DNA of 37,070 nt from a bacterium. Its GTDB lineage: Bacteria; Patescibacteriota; Patescibacteriia; 2-12-FULL-60-25. Positions 36,380 through 37,070 of the stretch are shown one piece after another. The notes beneath the pieces are model-generated. The model saw only the letters and a list, made by a program, of their open reading frames with translations, was not told the origin of the DNA and ran no database searches. The stretch spans positions 1 to 37,070 of the forward strand of contig JAJZQU010000004.1 of the NCBI GenBank assembly GCA_021806685.1, given 5' to 3'. The first letter of the stretch is position 1. Every line of letters begins with the position of its first letter. The position numbers and the translations under genes are program-made.

Positions 36380-37070
36380 TCAATTAAGCATGGTTGCCAA
36401 GTTACGCAAGGCGATTATTTGGTGGGCATCACCATCCTGGACCAACCTGCTGACTTGCTTTAAAAGCCCGAATGGTACAAGTGTTTGGTCAACCGCCAGA
36501 TCTTCCCCATAAACTCCGCCATCAAAAATCGCCTTTAACAAAGCTGCCCTGACATAAACATCTTTTACCGCATTCTTGATGAGACTTTTGGCTGCTTGTT
36601 GCGCCAGACGCTTGATTATGGCTCTGCGCAATTGGTTGATTTCCCAAACTGCCTGCGGCAAAGCATATGCCGAATCAAGACCATTGAAAGACTCATGGGT
36701 TGCGTGGCAGTGGGCAAGCGCCTGCTCATAGCCATGGCCTTGCGCCCACAAACGGTGCGCCAAAGCCTTCTGCCAATCAGTTTTCTTTTCAGAGCTGGGC
36801 TGGACAGTTAAAGCGTGGATAATCAACTCCGGATCGTCCTGAAGATCGGGATGGTGCTTGATGACGTGGCGCAAAAAGGTCGGCACAAACCGCCCGGCAT
36901 AAGCCAACTGCTCATAATCACCCGCCTCTTTTGAAGGGCCGACTATCACTATACTTTTTCCATCCTGGAGCTTGTCGGATCTTAATTGTTCCGGAGCAAA
37001 CTTACGCCTTTTAAAATCATTTGTTGGTTGGTAAACCACCGAGTCAATATTCTTTGAAAAAGGTTTTGGC
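36380..37070 (-). CDS. Hypothetical protein, 5' end outside window
   Basis: The frame stays open from the stop at 36380 to the right edge. The track's GTG start (37039) has no Shine-Dalgarno, and ten more in-frame codons (ending SKNIDS) lie upstream, so the gene is probably cut. At least 230 aa, soluble and helical in the C-terminal two-thirds (VWEINQLRRAIIKRLAQQAAK, VRAALLKAIFDGGVYGEDL), with KSIVIVGPSKEAGDYEQLA like a nucleotide-binding strand-loop but no Walker motif. I do not recognise it. Operon with the 36019 gene. Confidence 0.6.
   Translation of the reverse strand, partial: PKPFSKNIDSVVYQPTNDFKRRKFAPEQLRSDKLQDGKSIVIVGPSKEAGDYEQLAYAGRFVPTFLRHVIKHHPDLQDDPELIIHALTVQPSSEKKTDWQKALAHRLWAQGHGYEQALAHCHATHESFNGLDSAYALPQAVWEINQLRRAIIKRLAQQAAKSLIKNAVKDVYVRAALLKAIFDGGVYGEDLAVDQTLVPFGLLKQVSRLVQDGDAHQIIALRNLATMLN

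Overview
The window is bacterial chromosome with standard bacterial stop codons: TGA ends several genes, including era and znuA. It most resembles a Patescibacteria (CPR, Parcubacteria-like) genome. The reasons are compact gene order, many small membrane-anchored or lipoprotein hypotheticals, a VKOR-DsbA fusion, a tethered thermonuclease, large Thr/Ser/Gly-rich surface proteins with a C-terminal domain I recall from that group, and many short palindromic repeats that lie partly inside coding frames. The lineage call is inference, because no rRNA or ribosomal protein gene is present.

Layout. 1-7.6 kb (minus strand): recJ (cut by the left edge), a 32-aa membrane peptide missed by the ORF track, lepA, a SAM methyltransferase, a nucleoside 2-deoxyribosyltransferase-like protein, a FecR-domain protein, murJ, a family 2 glycosyltransferase and a TrmH/SpoU RNA methylase. 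7.6-9.6 kb: two convergent genes of unknown function, each with its own promoter, strong Shine-Dalgarno and terminator. 9.6-13.1 kb: rlmD-type 23S rRNA m5U methylase, a small hypothetical on the minus strand with a palindromic operator candidate, then era and a coupled hypothetical. 13.1-15.8 kb: a lipoprotein, then an antioxidant cluster (bcp, superoxide dismutase, ahpC). 15.8-21.8 kb: two tandem paralogous repeat-rich surface proteins. 21.9-25.0 kb: small TM protein, glutaredoxin, leucyl aminopeptidase (pepA), HAD phosphatase. 25.1-28.6 kb: lipoprotein, VKOR-DsbA fusion, thermonuclease. 28.6-30.2 kb: Smr-domain protein and a divergent PRPP synthetase. 30.2-30.9 kb: a gene-poor stretch holding a probable structured non-coding RNA and tRNA-Gln(UUG). 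30.9-32.5 kb: radical SAM/SPASM protein and a standalone sCache sensor. 32.7-36.0 kb: an NTF2-like membrane protein and a complete znuABC metal importer. 36.0 kb to the end: two unrecognised genes, the second running off the right edge.

How it fits together. The cell has peroxide and superoxide defence (Bcp, SOD, AhpC, glutaredoxin), oxidative folding outside the membrane (VKOR-DsbA), metal import (ZnuABC), envelope assembly (MurJ, glycosyltransferase) and large exported adhesin-like proteins. Together these suggest an oxygen-exposed, surface-attached lifestyle.

Two signals cut across the genes. First, there seem to be two initiation styles: several genes place ATG 6-10 nt after a -10 box (near-leaderless), while another set has TTGACA-like/17-bp promoters and strong GGAGG Shine-Dalgarno sites. 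Second, short repeats are carried in-frame inside recJ, fecR, murJ, rlmD, znuA and the thermonuclease gene. The putative ~310-nt RNA at 30.3-30.6 kb, with several CCUCC segments between hairpins, is the most promising undescribed element.
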